The notes under the pieces are model-generated. The model was not told the DNA's origin, searched no databases, and was given only the letters and a program-made list of their open reading frames with translations. 64,000 nucleotides of DNA from JADGOV01 sp963814355 (GTDB lineage Bacteria > Actinomycetota > Actinomycetes > JADGOV01), in NCBI GenBank assembly GCA_963814355.1, contig CAWFCZ010000002.1, positions 310,001 through 374,000 on the forward strand, in the 5' to 3' direction. Position 1 is the first letter of the stretch. Each line of letters opens with the position of its first letter. The position numbers and the translations under genes were made by a program. Below, piece by piece: positions 27,422-35,661 of this stretch.

Positions 27422-27670
27422 ATGCCGCAGTTCATGGACGTGCACAAGGGGATGATGGGAATCACCTCCGATGACCTCGCCGAGGCGCACCAGGCCGATC
27501 TAGCGATCCAAGGTGAGGAGCAGGTGGACTTCAAGCACGCCTGGGCCGACCCGACCACGGGCACTGCGTTCTGCCTCTCCGAGGCCCCGTCCCGCGAGGC
27601 GGTAGCCCGAATCCACGAGCGGGCCGGACACCCGGCTTCAGAGATCTACGAGGTTCCGGTCCAGGCGTGA
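27422..27670 (+). CDS. DUF4242 / SCO4226-like nickel-binding small protein
   Basis: 82 residues, MPQFMDVHKGMMGITSDDL onward, with FKHAWADPTTGTAFCLSEAP and IHERAGHPASEIYEVP. This closely follows the SCO4226-type DUF4242 proteins of actinobacteria, small ferredoxin-like-fold proteins reported to bind nickel. AAGGGGAG lies 7 nt before the ATG. It precedes the iron-type alcohol dehydrogenase by 70 bp on the same strand, so metal handling for that enzyme is a possibility, not shown. Confidence 0.85.
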   Translation: MPQFMDVHKGMMGITSDDLAEAHQADLAIQGEEQVDFKHAWADPTTGTAFCLSEAPSREAVARIHERAGHPASEIYEVPVQA

Positions 27671-27740
27671 CCCCAGGGGCGTAAGTCCCATAGCACGGTG
27701 CGCTAGCTGCTCGTAGCCTGGCGGCAACGCGGGAGTAACC

Positions 27741-28988
27741 ATGGCAAAGATCGACACGCGGCCCGGTCCGCAGCGAGGCTGGAGCCGGACCGGAAGCGCC
27801 TTGACCAGGGCGTCGGAGCCAGAGCCGACAGAGATCTCCGGAGACGTCTCGACGTTTCTCGTTCCGGAGCTCTTATTCGGCGACGGCTGCCTGGGCGAAA
27901 TCGGCCATGCCGCGTTGCGCCTGGGAGCCCAGCGTCCGCTGCTGGTGAGCGACCCCGGGGTGTGGGAGGCGGGCTGGTCGCCGGAAGCCGCGCGGCGACT
28001 CGCCGAGGTGGGCCTGGACTACACGCTGTGGACCGGGATCACGCCCAATCCCCGGGATTACGAGATCGCCGCGGGCGCCGATCTCTACCGCGAGCGGGAG
28101 TGCGACGTCATCGTCGCGGTCGGCGGCGGAAGCTGCATCGACGCCGCGAAAGGCGTCGCCGTGGTGGTCGCGAACGGCGGGCACATCTTAGACTACGAGG
28201 GGATCGACAAGGTCACCAAGCCGATGCCGCCCCTCGTCGCCGCCCCCACCACGGCGGGCACCGGGTCGGACCTGTCGCAGTTCGCGATCATCAGCGACGT
28301 CGCACGGCGGGTGAAGGTCACGCTGCTCGGCCGAGCCCTGGTACCCGACATCTCGATCACCGATCCGCGGACGCTGGCCACCATGCCGGACTGGCTGGCC
28401 TCGACCACCGGCCTGGACGCGCTCACCCACGGAATCGAGTCCTTCGTCTCGCGCGCGGGCAGCTTCCTGACCAGCGGGCACGCCCTGCGGGCCATCTCAC
28501 TTGCCCAGCGGCACCTGCCCCGCAGTGTCGAATACCCACACGATGCCGCCGCCCGCAACGGCATGGCCTGCGCCAGCATGTCGGCCGGCATCGCGTTCAC
28601 CAACGCCATCCTCGGCGCGACGCACGCCATCTCCCATCAGCTCGGCGGGGCGCTGGACCTGCCGCACGGGCTGCTGAACGCGCTGCTGCTGCCGCACGTC
28701 GTGCGGTTCAACGCCGAGGAGTTCCCGGACCGCTTCCGACCCGTCGCGACCGCGCTCGGTGCCGACGGCGCCCGGATGCCTCCCGCCGACGTGGCCGACA
28801 GTATCGCGAACGCGGTCAGCACCCTGTCGACGTACTTCGGGGTACCGCAGCGGCTGCGAGACCTCGACGTCAAGGCCGTGGACCTCCCCCGGTACGCCGA
28901 GACGGCGTTGCTGGATGCCTGTATGGTCACCAACCCCCGGGTGGTAACCCGGGCGGACGTGCTCGCTCTGCTCGAGGCGGCGTACTGA
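27741..28988 (+). CDS. iron-containing alcohol dehydrogenase (ErcA / 1,3-propanediol dehydrogenase-like)
   Basis: 415 residues of the group III Fe-ADH family. The cofactor motif VAVGGGSCIDAAKG and the segment APTTAGTGSDLSQF are present, as are metal ligands in GLDALTHGIES (D, H), ATHAISHQLGG and DLPHGLLNA. It has a roughly 30-residue N-terminal extension. It stands before a sensor kinase and response regulator, as do ErcA in Pseudomonas and the propanediol dehydrogenase beside MnoSR in Mycobacterium smegmatis, so it may oxidise alcohols or take part in alcohol sensing. Two TTA codons (27873, 28188) are unusual here. Its stop region is tandemly duplicated. Confidence 0.9.
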   Translation: MAKIDTRPGPQRGWSRTGSALTRASEPEPTEISGDVSTFLVPELLFGDGCLGEIGHAALRLGAQRPLLVSDPGVWEAGWSPEAARRLAEVGLDYTLWTGITPNPRDYEIAAGADLYRERECDVIVAVGGGSCIDAAKGVAVVVANGGHILDYEGIDKVTKPMPPLVAAPTTAGTGSDLSQFAIISDVARRVKVTLLGRALVPDISITDPRTLATMPDWLASTTGLDALTHGIESFVSRAGSFLTSGHALRAISLAQRHLPRSVEYPHDAAARNGMACASMSAGIAFTNAILGATHAISHQLGGALDLPHGLLNALLLPHVVRFNAEEFPDRFRPVATALGADGARMPPADVADSIANAVSTLSTYFGVPQRLRDLDVKAVDLPRYAETALLDACMVTNPRVVTRADVLALLEAAY

Positions 28989-29022
28989 GATGGCGTCCTG
29001 AGAATGGCATACTGAGGTGATG
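28980..29022 (+). repeat. triplicated stop/start segment between alcohol dehydrogenase and sensor kinase genes
   Basis: Three imperfect copies of gcgtactgagatg (13, 14 and 16 nt). The first holds the dehydrogenase TAC-TGA; each copy ends in ATG. The result is a ladder: TGA 28986, ATG 28990 (MAS, stop 28999), ATG 29004 (MAY, stop 29013), then GTG 29017/ATG 29020 of the kinase. Confidence 0.9.
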
Positions 29023-30351
29023 CCGGAGCACGCGTCGGACTCCGACGTTCTGGCCCGACTGACCGGCATTCGCACCTCCAAACTGTCCTTCTACAAGCAG
29101 TACCGCCGGACGTCTGTCAGCCTGGACCGCAGCATTCTGGCTCTGGCCTCGGTGTCCAAGGCGCTGACCGTGCTGGACGCCGGCCCGGCCTCGCTGGTCG
29201 AGGAGTTCCTGCCGGCCGTGGTGGCGACCATGGGAGCGCAGTGGGCCGCGTTGGTAGCCGAGTACTCGGCCTTCCCCGAGCAGCCGTACGCGCGGATGGC
29301 CACCCGCGAGGGTCCGGCCCCGATCAAGGACCTACCGGCGGACGTCCGGACGCTGAGTCGCGAGCAGCCACCGGCGAGCTGGTATCGGCCGACCGACGGC
29401 ACTGGCGCCATCCGGCATTGCGCGCCGCTGCACTGGTCGGAACACGGCTGGGGGTGGCTCGCGGTGGAACTTCCCGGCCGGCGCGGCACCGACGACACCG
29501 ACGCCGCGCTCATGACCACCTTGGCGAACCAACTCGTCGCGGCCGTCCAGGCCAGCCACCTGTTGGCCGAGCGGGAACGGCTGGCCGATCTGGCGAACAC
29601 GGCGTATGAAGACGTCAGCGCGCACGCTGCCCGCCTCGCCGACACGAATCGGGCGTTGCGCCGGGCCCGCTCCTCGCTGGCCAGGGCCCGGGAAAAGGAG
29701 GTCGTGGAGGCCGAGCGGGAGCGGCTCGCGCGGGAGCTGCACGACAGCGTCGCGCAGCGGGTGCTGGCCATCGGCATGACGCTGGAGTGGTGCCGGGGAG
29801 TCGCCGGAGACGAGCACCTGCGGGTTCGCCTCGGAGAGGCTCAGGAGCTCGCCCGAGGCACCGTGGAGACCATCCGCAACGCCATCTTCGAACTCTCCGC
29901 CGTGGACGACCTGCTGCCCGGCGGCCTGGTGCCCTCCGTGCGGGCCATCGCCTCCTCGATCTCGGGGGACGGGCCGGCCGTCTCGGTGCACCGGGTCGGG
30001 GCCGCGGCCCGGCTCCCGCTGCCGGTGGAACGGACGCTGCTGATCGTGGTCCGCGAGGCATTGTTCAACGTGGCGCTGCATTCCGGCGCGAACACCGCCG
30101 TGGTGCGGATCGGATACAGCCCCGAGGCGGTCGCGATCACCGTCACCGACGACGGCCACGGCACGCCGGAGGAGCTGAACCGGGCATTGCGCGAGGCGCT
30201 GCGCTCGCGCAGCGGATACCACCGCGGCCTGGCTTACCTCTACGGACGGGTCCACGAACTCGGCGGCACGCTGAAGGTCTCGGCCGGCCCCGGTGGCGGG
30301 GTGCGCTTGGCGATCCGCGTTCCGCTGGACGACGTGGTGGCGCCGGCGTGA
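29020..30351 (+). CDS. cytosolic GAF-domain sensor histidine kinase, MnoS/MadS type
   Basis: 443 residues, no membrane segment. A GAF-like sensor region covers about 55-185, a coiled coil 190-230, then HisKA_3 with phospho-acceptor H241 in ERLARELHDSVAQRVLAIG, and an HATPase domain with the G1 box DDGHGTPEE and a final GGGVRLAIRVP. Together with the next regulator it matches the two-component pair that controls NDMA-dependent methanol dehydrogenase in mycobacteria (MnoSR). The ligand is probably an alcohol or aldehyde (inference). GTG 29017 is an alternative start. Lacking a good ribosome site, it may depend on reinitiation from the preceding ladder. Confidence 0.88.
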   Translation: MPEHASDSDVLARLTGIRTSKLSFYKQYRRTSVSLDRSILALASVSKALTVLDAGPASLVEEFLPAVVATMGAQWAALVAEYSAFPEQPYARMATREGPAPIKDLPADVRTLSREQPPASWYRPTDGTGAIRHCAPLHWSEHGWGWLAVELPGRRGTDDTDAALMTTLANQLVAAVQASHLLAERERLADLANTAYEDVSAHAARLADTNRALRRARSSLARAREKEVVEAERERLARELHDSVAQRVLAIGMTLEWCRGVAGDEHLRVRLGEAQELARGTVETIRNAIFELSAVDDLLPGGLVPSVRAIASSISGDGPAVSVHRVGAAARLPLPVERTLLIVVREALFNVALHSGANTAVVRIGYSPEAVAITVTDDGHGTPEELNRALREALRSRSGYHRGLAYLYGRVHELGGTLKVSAGPGGGVRLAIRVPLDDVVAPA

Positions 30352-30382
30352 GACCCGGTGCCGCGGCGCACGGCGCCCCGCA

Positions 30383-30434
30383 TGATCCAGTGCCGGCCGA
30401 CCACAGCCAGCGGGGGCTGCCGAGGCCTGGATCA
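30383..30434. repeat. palindromic element, diverged copy
   Basis: This 52-nt stretch begins TGATCCAG and ends GCCTGGATCA, like the element at 50813-50864, with the same overall length and roughly 70 percent identity by eye. The outer 8 bp are perfectly inverted; the inner stem is degraded. It lies in the 154-bp gap between kinase and regulator genes, where it could form an RNA hairpin. Confidence 0.6.
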
Positions 30435-30505
30435 CCGGAGCGCGAAGGGGGGCCGGCGGTGCGTGCGGAACGCGGCGGATGCGGGGTCGGCCGAGGCAGC
30501 GGGCC

Positions 30506-31189
30506 ATGCCCGATGTGAGCGCGCCGCCGCCCGATGCCCCGTCGGCGTCACCGACCCGCCTTCTCATCGTCGACGATCATGCCATCGTGCGCCATGGCCT
30601 GCGCTCGATGCTGGACCGCGAGCCGACGGTGCGGGTGGTCGCCGAGGCCGGCACCCCGGCCGAGGCGCTGCGCGCCGTCGCCGAGTGCGCGCCGGAGATC
30701 GTACTGCTCGACCTACGACTGAGCGGCAACAGCGAGGAGGCCGGGCTGGCGCTGTGCGAGGCCATCACCCGGCGCTTTCCGCAGGTCGGCGTGCTGGTGG
30801 TCACCACGTTCCTCACCGATCGGCTGGTGACCGACGCCATCCGCAACGGAGCGAAGGGCTACGTCCTCAAAGACGTCGACGCCGTGCAGTTGCTGCACAG
30901 CATCGCCGCCGTCCGCCGGGGCGAGAGCGCGTTCGACAGCCACACGGCCGCGGTGGTGGTACGCTCGCTGGCCGGCACCTCCGAGGCCTCCGCCGGGGTA
31001 AACCTGACCGCCCGTGAGCACGAGGTGCTGACGCTGGTCGCCCAGGGCCTGTCCAACCGGGAAATCGGCGCCAAGCTCTACATCAGCGAGACCACGGTAA
31101 AGTTCCACGTGCACAACCTGATGCACAAGGTGTCCGTACGGCGACGCGCCGAGTTGGTCTTCCAGGCCGGGAGGCTTGAGTTGCTGTAG
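30506..31189 (+). CDS. NarL/LuxR-family response regulator, MnoR/MadR type
   Basis: 227 residues. The receiver domain starts RLLIVDDHAIVRHGL with phospho-acceptor D69 in VLLDLRLSG and the switch lysine in GYVLKD. The LuxR helix-turn-helix is LTAREHEVLTLVAQGLSNRE with KLYISETTVKFHVHNL. The ATG at 30506 has GAGG about 9 nt upstream. It pairs with the kinase just before it. Likely targets are the alcohol dehydrogenase, aldehyde dehydrogenase and mno promoters around it (inference from MnoSR). A hairpin terminator follows. Confidence 0.9.
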   Translation: MPDVSAPPPDAPSASPTRLLIVDDHAIVRHGLRSMLDREPTVRVVAEAGTPAEALRAVAECAPEIVLLDLRLSGNSEEAGLALCEAITRRFPQVGVLVVTTFLTDRLVTDAIRNGAKGYVLKDVDAVQLLHSIAAVRRGESAFDSHTAAVVVRSLAGTSEASAGVNLTAREHEVLTLVAQGLSNREIGAKLYISETTVKFHVHNLMHKVSVRRRAELVFQAGRLELL

Positions 31190-31203
31190 CCCAGCGTCGG
31201 CTA

Positions 31204-31221
31204 CCTGCCCGAGCGGGCAGG
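31204..31221 (+). terminator. hairpin after the response regulator
   Basis: CCTGCCCG-AG-CGGGCAGG is a perfect 8-bp inverted repeat 14 nt past the regulator stop. It separates the regulatory genes from the aldehyde dehydrogenase transcription unit. No U-run. Confidence 0.6.
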
Positions 31222-31330
31222 GTACCCCGCGCCATCCGGCCAGCGGTGCGTCAGTTTTCCGGCCGCACCCCTACCGCTGCCGACGCCGGGAGCCTAGGGT
31301 CCGCGGTAAGAGTCGGAGAAGGGATCTGTC

Positions 31331-32854
31331 ATGACGGTGTACGCACCTCCCGGGCAGTCGGGTAGCCCGGTGAAGTTTGAGTCGCGGTACGACCACTGGA
31401 TCGGTGGGGAGTTCGTGCCGCCGGCCAAGGGCCAGTATTTCGAGAACCCCAGCCCGGTCAACGGGCAACCGTTCACCGAGATCGCCCGGGGGACGGCGCA
31501 GGACATCGAGGCCGCGTTGGACGCCGCCGAGGGTGCGGCGCCGGCCTGGGGTCGCGCCTCGGTCGCGCAGCGCGCGAACGTACTGAACAAGATCGCTGAC
31601 CGGATGGAGGCCAATCTGGAGCTGCTCTCGGTCGCCGAATCCTGGGACAACGGAAAGCCCGTGCGGGAGTGTCTGGCCGCGGACATCCCGCTGGCGATCG
31701 ACCACTTCCGGTACTTCGCCGGTGCGATCCGGGCCCGCGAGGGCGGCATCTCCGAGGTTGACGAGGACCTGATCGCTTACCACTTCCACGAGCCTCTGGG
31801 GGTGGTGGGGCAGATCATCCCGTGGAACTTCCCGATCCTGATGGCCACCTGGAAGCTCGCCCCGGCGCTGGCCGCGGGCAACGCGGTCGTGATGAAGCCG
31901 GCGGAACAGACGCCCGCCTCGATTCTGGTCCTGATGACGCTGATCGGCGACCTGCTCCCGCCGGGGGTGCTCAACGTGGTCAACGGATTCGGCGTCGAAG
32001 CCGGCAAGCCGCTCGCCTCCAGCCCGCGGATTCGCAAGATCGCCTTCACCGGTGAGACCACCACGGGCAGGCTGATCATGCAGTACGCCACGGAGAACCT
32101 GATCCCGGTCACTTTGGAACTCGGCGGGAAGAGCCCGAACGTTTTCTTCGACGACGTCGCCGCCAGAAAGGACGACTTCTACAACAAGGCACTGGAAGGC
32201 TTCACCATGTTCGCCCTCAACCAGGGCGAGGTGTGCACCTGCCCGTCCCGGGCGCTGGTGCAGCGGTCGATCTACTCCGACATTCTGCCGGACTTCGTCG
32301 CCCGCACCGAAGCCGCCAAGCAGGGCAACCCGCTGGACACCGAGACCATGGTCGGCGCCCAGGCGTCCAACGACCAGCTGGAGAAGATCCTCTCCTACAT
32401 CGACATCGGCCAGAAGGAAGGCGCGAAGATCCTCACCGGCGGGCAACGGGTCGACCTCGGCGGCGACCTCTCCGGCGGCTACTACGTCCAGCCCACGATC
32501 TTCGAAGGCGACAACTCGATGCGGGTCTTCCAGGAGGAGATCTTCGGTCCGGTGGTGTCGGTGACCAGCTTCGAAGACGAAGCCGACGCGCTGAAGGTCG
32601 CCAACGACACCCTCTACGGCCTCGGCGCCGGCGTCTGGACCCGCGACATGAACCGTGCCTACCGCGCCGGTCGCGGCATCCAGGCCGGCCGGGTCTGGAT
32701 CAACAACTACCACTCCTACCCCGCCCACGCAGCCTTCGGCGGGTACAAGCAGTCCGGCATCGGCCGGGAGAACCACCAGATGATGCTCGACCACTACAGC
32801 CAGACGAAGAACCTGCTGGTTAGCTACAACTCGACCCCGGACGGCTTCTTCTGA
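31331..32854 (+). CDS. NAD-dependent aldehyde dehydrogenase, ExaC/AcoD type
   Basis: 507 residues. Oxidises acetaldehyde or similar aldehydes made by the neighbouring alcohol dehydrogenases. The catalytic cysteine is C302 in NQGEVCTCPSRAL, the general-base glutamate is in TLELGGKSPN, and the cofactor region is IIPWNFPILMATWKLAPALA. It starts MTVYAPPGQSG with AGAAGGGA 6 nt upstream. The DUF779 gene follows 22 bp later, a standard partner of this aldehyde dehydrogenase group. Its promoter must lie in the 110 bp after the regulator terminator. Confidence 0.93.
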   Translation: MTVYAPPGQSGSPVKFESRYDHWIGGEFVPPAKGQYFENPSPVNGQPFTEIARGTAQDIEAALDAAEGAAPAWGRASVAQRANVLNKIADRMEANLELLSVAESWDNGKPVRECLAADIPLAIDHFRYFAGAIRAREGGISEVDEDLIAYHFHEPLGVVGQIIPWNFPILMATWKLAPALAAGNAVVMKPAEQTPASILVLMTLIGDLLPPGVLNVVNGFGVEAGKPLASSPRIRKIAFTGETTTGRLIMQYATENLIPVTLELGGKSPNVFFDDVAARKDDFYNKALEGFTMFALNQGEVCTCPSRALVQRSIYSDILPDFVARTEAAKQGNPLDTETMVGAQASNDQLEKILSYIDIGQKEGAKILTGGQRVDLGGDLSGGYYVQPTIFEGDNSMRVFQEEIFGPVVSVTSFEDEADALKVANDTLYGLGAGVWTRDMNRAYRAGRGIQAGRVWINNYHSYPAHAAFGGYKQSGIGRENHQMMLDHYSQTKNLLVSYNSTPDGFF

Positions 32855-32876
32855 TCGCCATGGCTCTGCGCACCCG

Positions 32877-33287
32877 ATGTCGGCCCAACGCCGGCAACCG
32901 ATGGTGACCCGGGTCGATGTCACGGATGCGGCGGCGGAGCTACTCCGCCGCCTGCACCGTGACCACGGGCCGCTGATGTTCCACCAGTCCGGCGGCTGCT
33001 GCGACGGCTCCTCGCCGATGTGCTACCTGGCCGGGGAGTTCCGGGTCGGCGCCCAGGACGTCCACCTCGAGGACCTGCACATCGACGGCATCCCGGAGCC
33101 CATCGGGATCTGGATGTCCAAGCCGCAGTACGAGTACTGGCGGCACACCCACCTCACCATCGACACCGTCCCCGGCCGCGGGGGCGGCTTCTCCCTGGAA
33201 GCCCCGGAAGGCTACCGGTTCATCATCCGATCACGGCTGCTCACCGAAACCGAACTCACCGAACTCACCGCACTCGGTCGCGGCTGA
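32877..33287 (+). CDS. DUF779 protein, aldehyde dehydrogenase partner
   Basis: 136 residues with the DUF779 core: LMFHQSGGCCDGSSPMCYL (three cysteines and a histidine that may bind metal), GIPEPIGIWMSKPQYEYW, and a final EGYRFIIRSR. Members are habitually encoded next to ExaC-type aldehyde dehydrogenases, as here; the biochemical role is unknown. The ATG at 32877 has weak ribosome-site support. MVTRVDV, eight residues further in, is another possible start. Converges on mftM with a 19-bp gap. Confidence 0.88.
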   Translation: MSAQRRQPMVTRVDVTDAAAELLRRLHRDHGPLMFHQSGGCCDGSSPMCYLAGEFRVGAQDVHLEDLHIDGIPEPIGIWMSKPQYEYWRHTHLTIDTVPGRGGGFSLEAPEGYRFIIRSRLLTETELTELTALGRG

Positions 33288-33306
33288 CGCACCGGAACGC
33301 CGACGG

Positions 33307-34101
33307 TCACCCCGGCCGGTCCAGGGTCAGCCAGCCGCCGTCGCGTTCCCATACCGCGCTGGGCCACCCGGAGCGTGACCCGAGCGTCCGCAGCGATCCC
33401 AGGGTGAAGGTCCGCACGTGCCCGTACGCCGGGTTCGGGGTGTCCTCCAGCGGTACCGCGATGACGACCCGCCGCTTCGCCACCCGGACCGCCTCGGCGA
33501 CCACGTCCCGCCCGGTCAGCGGCGGCAGGTGTTCCAGCAGGTGCAACATGGTGACCGTGTCCACGGCGCGATCGGGCAACGGCAGGCGGGTGGCGTCGGA
33601 GGTGAGGAACAGGGCGGTGCTGCCCAACCCGCGGGCGACCCGCCCGGCCAGCGCGATCGTGCCCGCCGACAGGTCGCTGCCCACCACCAGCGCGTCCGGC
33701 CGCCGCTCTGCCAGCAGGATCGGCAGGAAGCCGAAGCAGCATCCGAGGTCCAGCACGCTCGATCCCCGCACCGCCCGGGCGGCCTCGGCGTAGATTCGGG
33801 AGAACGTCGCCACCGACCCCCCGTCATCGGCTGCCGGCTCCCGTAGCCGCAGCAACGTGTTGCGGTAGAAGGAGCTCCAGGCCAGGCCGGGGGTGGGCGC
33901 GCTGCCTTCCACCGTCCGGACGAACAGCCGCTCGAAGGCGGCGAGGTCAGGGATCAGCCCGAGCGGAGCCAACTCGGCCACGATGGCATCGGCGAGGTCG
34001 TTGTCCAGCAGCGGCCGACCACGAAGTTCGACGCAGGCGCCGAGCACCCGGAAGTGGGCGGTCTCGACCAGCGAGATGTCCCCAACGCCGCCGCCGCCCA
34101 T
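33307..34101 (-). CDS. mftM: mycofactocin oligosaccharide methyltransferase MftM
   Basis: 264 residues with a class I methyltransferase domain in the C-terminal two thirds: VLDLGCCFGFLPILLAE, VVGSDLSAGTIALA and the post-motif VTMLHLLEHLPPLTG. The N-terminal helical part contains LAWSSFYRNTLLRLRE. It fits MftM, which 2-O-methylates a glucose of the mycofactocin glycan chain; in M. smegmatis that gene lies between the mno regulators. Here it is last in the leftward mno-moxR-VWA-mftM group, starting 4 bp after the VWA gene. Family assignment rests on pattern and context. Confidence 0.82.
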   Translation of the reverse strand: MGGGGVGDISLVETAHFRVLGACVELRGRPLLDNDLADAIVAELAPLGLIPDLAAFERLFVRTVEGSAPTPGLAWSSFYRNTLLRLREPAADDGGSVATFSRIYAEAARAVRGSSVLDLGCCFGFLPILLAERRPDALVVGSDLSAGTIALAGRVARGLGSTALFLTSDATRLPLPDRAVDTVTMLHLLEHLPPLTGRDVVAEAVRVAKRRVVIAVPLEDTPNPAYGHVRTFTLGSLRTLGSRSGWPSAVWERDGGWLTLDRPG

Positions 34102-34105
34102 CGGG

Positions 34106-35611
34106 CTACCTGGCGCCGGACAGCGCCGCGGCCAGTTCGGTGGCCGCCGCATCGAGGCCGTCGGTGTCCCGAACGACGTGGACCGCCGAACACAACTGCG
34201 CGTAGTCGGGCAGGTCGCAGCCGCCCAATGCCCAGGAGTAGCGCGGCTCCGGGGTGAGCCAGAGGACTCGCCGGGCCCGGTCGACGATCGTCTCGAACTC
34301 GCCGAACCCTGGTCCCCGGCCGTTGTTCCGCCCGTCGCCAAGCACCAGGACCGAGGTGCGATGGGTGATCGCGGTGAGGTGGCCATCGACGAAGCGGCGA
34401 AACGCGTGCCCGTAGTCCGAGTTGCCGTCCACGTCGAGAACCCCACCGCCGAAGATGAGCCCGAGCGCGCCTTCCAGCGGGTGGTCGTCGAAGAGTTCGG
34501 TGACTTCCACGAGATCGTCGACGAAGACGAAGGTACGTACCCGGGGGAAGAGCCGCTGCAGGCCGTGCACCAGGTGCAGGGTGAAGCGGGCCGAGTTGCG
34601 CACCGAGAGGCTGACGTCGGCCAGCACGACCAGCCGGGGACGGTCCTCCCGGCGGGCCACGGTCACCGGGCGGAACGGGATGCCGTCGTGGCGCAGGTTG
34701 CGGCGCATGGTCGCACCGACCGCGATCCGCCCGCGGCGCGCTGGGTAGGTGCGCGAGGTGAGCGCGCCGTGGAGCTGCCGGGCGAGGCGGCGGATGCCGT
34801 CCTCCATCCGCATCCGGTCCCGCTCGGACACCCTTTCGAGGTAGGCCGGTTCGCTGTGGTGCCCGGCGTGTTCCAGGGCGCGATTCTGGCCCGCCAGCCG
34901 GGCCAGGTGCGCCCGCATCAGGTCCGGAAGTGAGCCCGCCAGGGCGTCGACCTGCCGCGCCAGGGCCTCGTCCAGGGCACGCTCGGCGGTCGGCGCCGCG
35001 CGGGCCAGCGGCTGCCCGGCGACGCTGAGATCGACCTCGACCCGGTTGCCGGAGACGTCGGACAACTCGCCCACCGCCCCGGCGCCGTGCAGCCGGTCGG
35101 TCTCCAGCTGCACCCGCCGGCCCTCGGCGGCCCGGCGGCGCTGGTCCTCGGCGAGCACGATCTGCTCGGTCAGCGACGCCAGGTCGATCTTCGAGGCATC
35201 CTGGTGCAGGTTGTAGGCCGAGGCCAGGTCGCGCTCGTCGAAGTAGTCGCGGATGTCGGCCGGCTTGCCGTGGTCATGGCCGAGCTGGCTGCCGGCGGCC
35301 GGTTCCTCCGACAGCGTGACCTGCTCCGGGCTGAGCCGATCGCCCAGGCCGTCGTGGGTGTGGTCGTGATCATGCTCCGCGACCCGGCCGGTCAGCGGCT
35401 CCAGGTGGAAGAAGGCGTCGAACAGATCGGAGTACACCGGCCAGTCCCGGGAGTCCTTCACCAGCGTGAGGCCCAGCGCGATCTTTACGGACTCCCGGTC
35501 GGCCAGCGACACCGCGGCGGCCGCCCGCAACCCGTCGACCGCCTCGCCGGTGGAGACCCGCACGCCGGCGGCCCGCAGCGCCGCGGCGAAGTGCACCAGG
35601 GCTTGTTCCAT
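34106..35611 (-). CDS. VWA-domain (CoxE-like) protein, partner of MoxR
   Basis: 501 residues. The C-terminal VWA domain (from about 325) carries the MIDAS-like LADVSLSVR and the GGGVLDVDGNSDYG region. The N-terminal half is helical and holds a histidine/aspartate-rich stretch EHDHDHTHDG (about residues 79-88) suited to metal binding. CoxE/VWA proteins work with MoxR AAA+ ATPases to mature metalloenzymes; the MoxR gene is 50 bp upstream and mno beyond it. It may therefore help activate the methanol dehydrogenase (inference). Confidence 0.88.
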   Translation of the reverse strand: MEQALVHFAAALRAAGVRVSTGEAVDGLRAAAAVSLADRESVKIALGLTLVKDSRDWPVYSDLFDAFFHLEPLTGRVAEHDHDHTHDGLGDRLSPEQVTLSEEPAAGSQLGHDHGKPADIRDYFDERDLASAYNLHQDASKIDLASLTEQIVLAEDQRRRAAEGRRVQLETDRLHGAGAVGELSDVSGNRVEVDLSVAGQPLARAAPTAERALDEALARQVDALAGSLPDLMRAHLARLAGQNRALEHAGHHSEPAYLERVSERDRMRMEDGIRRLARQLHGALTSRTYPARRGRIAVGATMRRNLRHDGIPFRPVTVARREDRPRLVVLADVSLSVRNSARFTLHLVHGLQRLFPRVRTFVFVDDLVEVTELFDDHPLEGALGLIFGGGVLDVDGNSDYGHAFRRFVDGHLTAITHRTSVLVLGDGRNNGRGPGFGEFETIVDRARRVLWLTPEPRYSWALGGCDLPDYAQLCSAVHVVRDTDGLDAAATELAAALSGAR

Positions 35612-35661
35612 CTCGGTGGCCCTCCTGACCCGGATCGCCCCGACCTACCCGCCGCGACCGG

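Noticed and set aside
27741..31189. Iron-ADH/kinase/regulator as horizontally acquired DNA
   Set aside because: Two TTA codons are unusual, but overall composition matches the flanks and no integrase, tRNA or direct repeats border the block.
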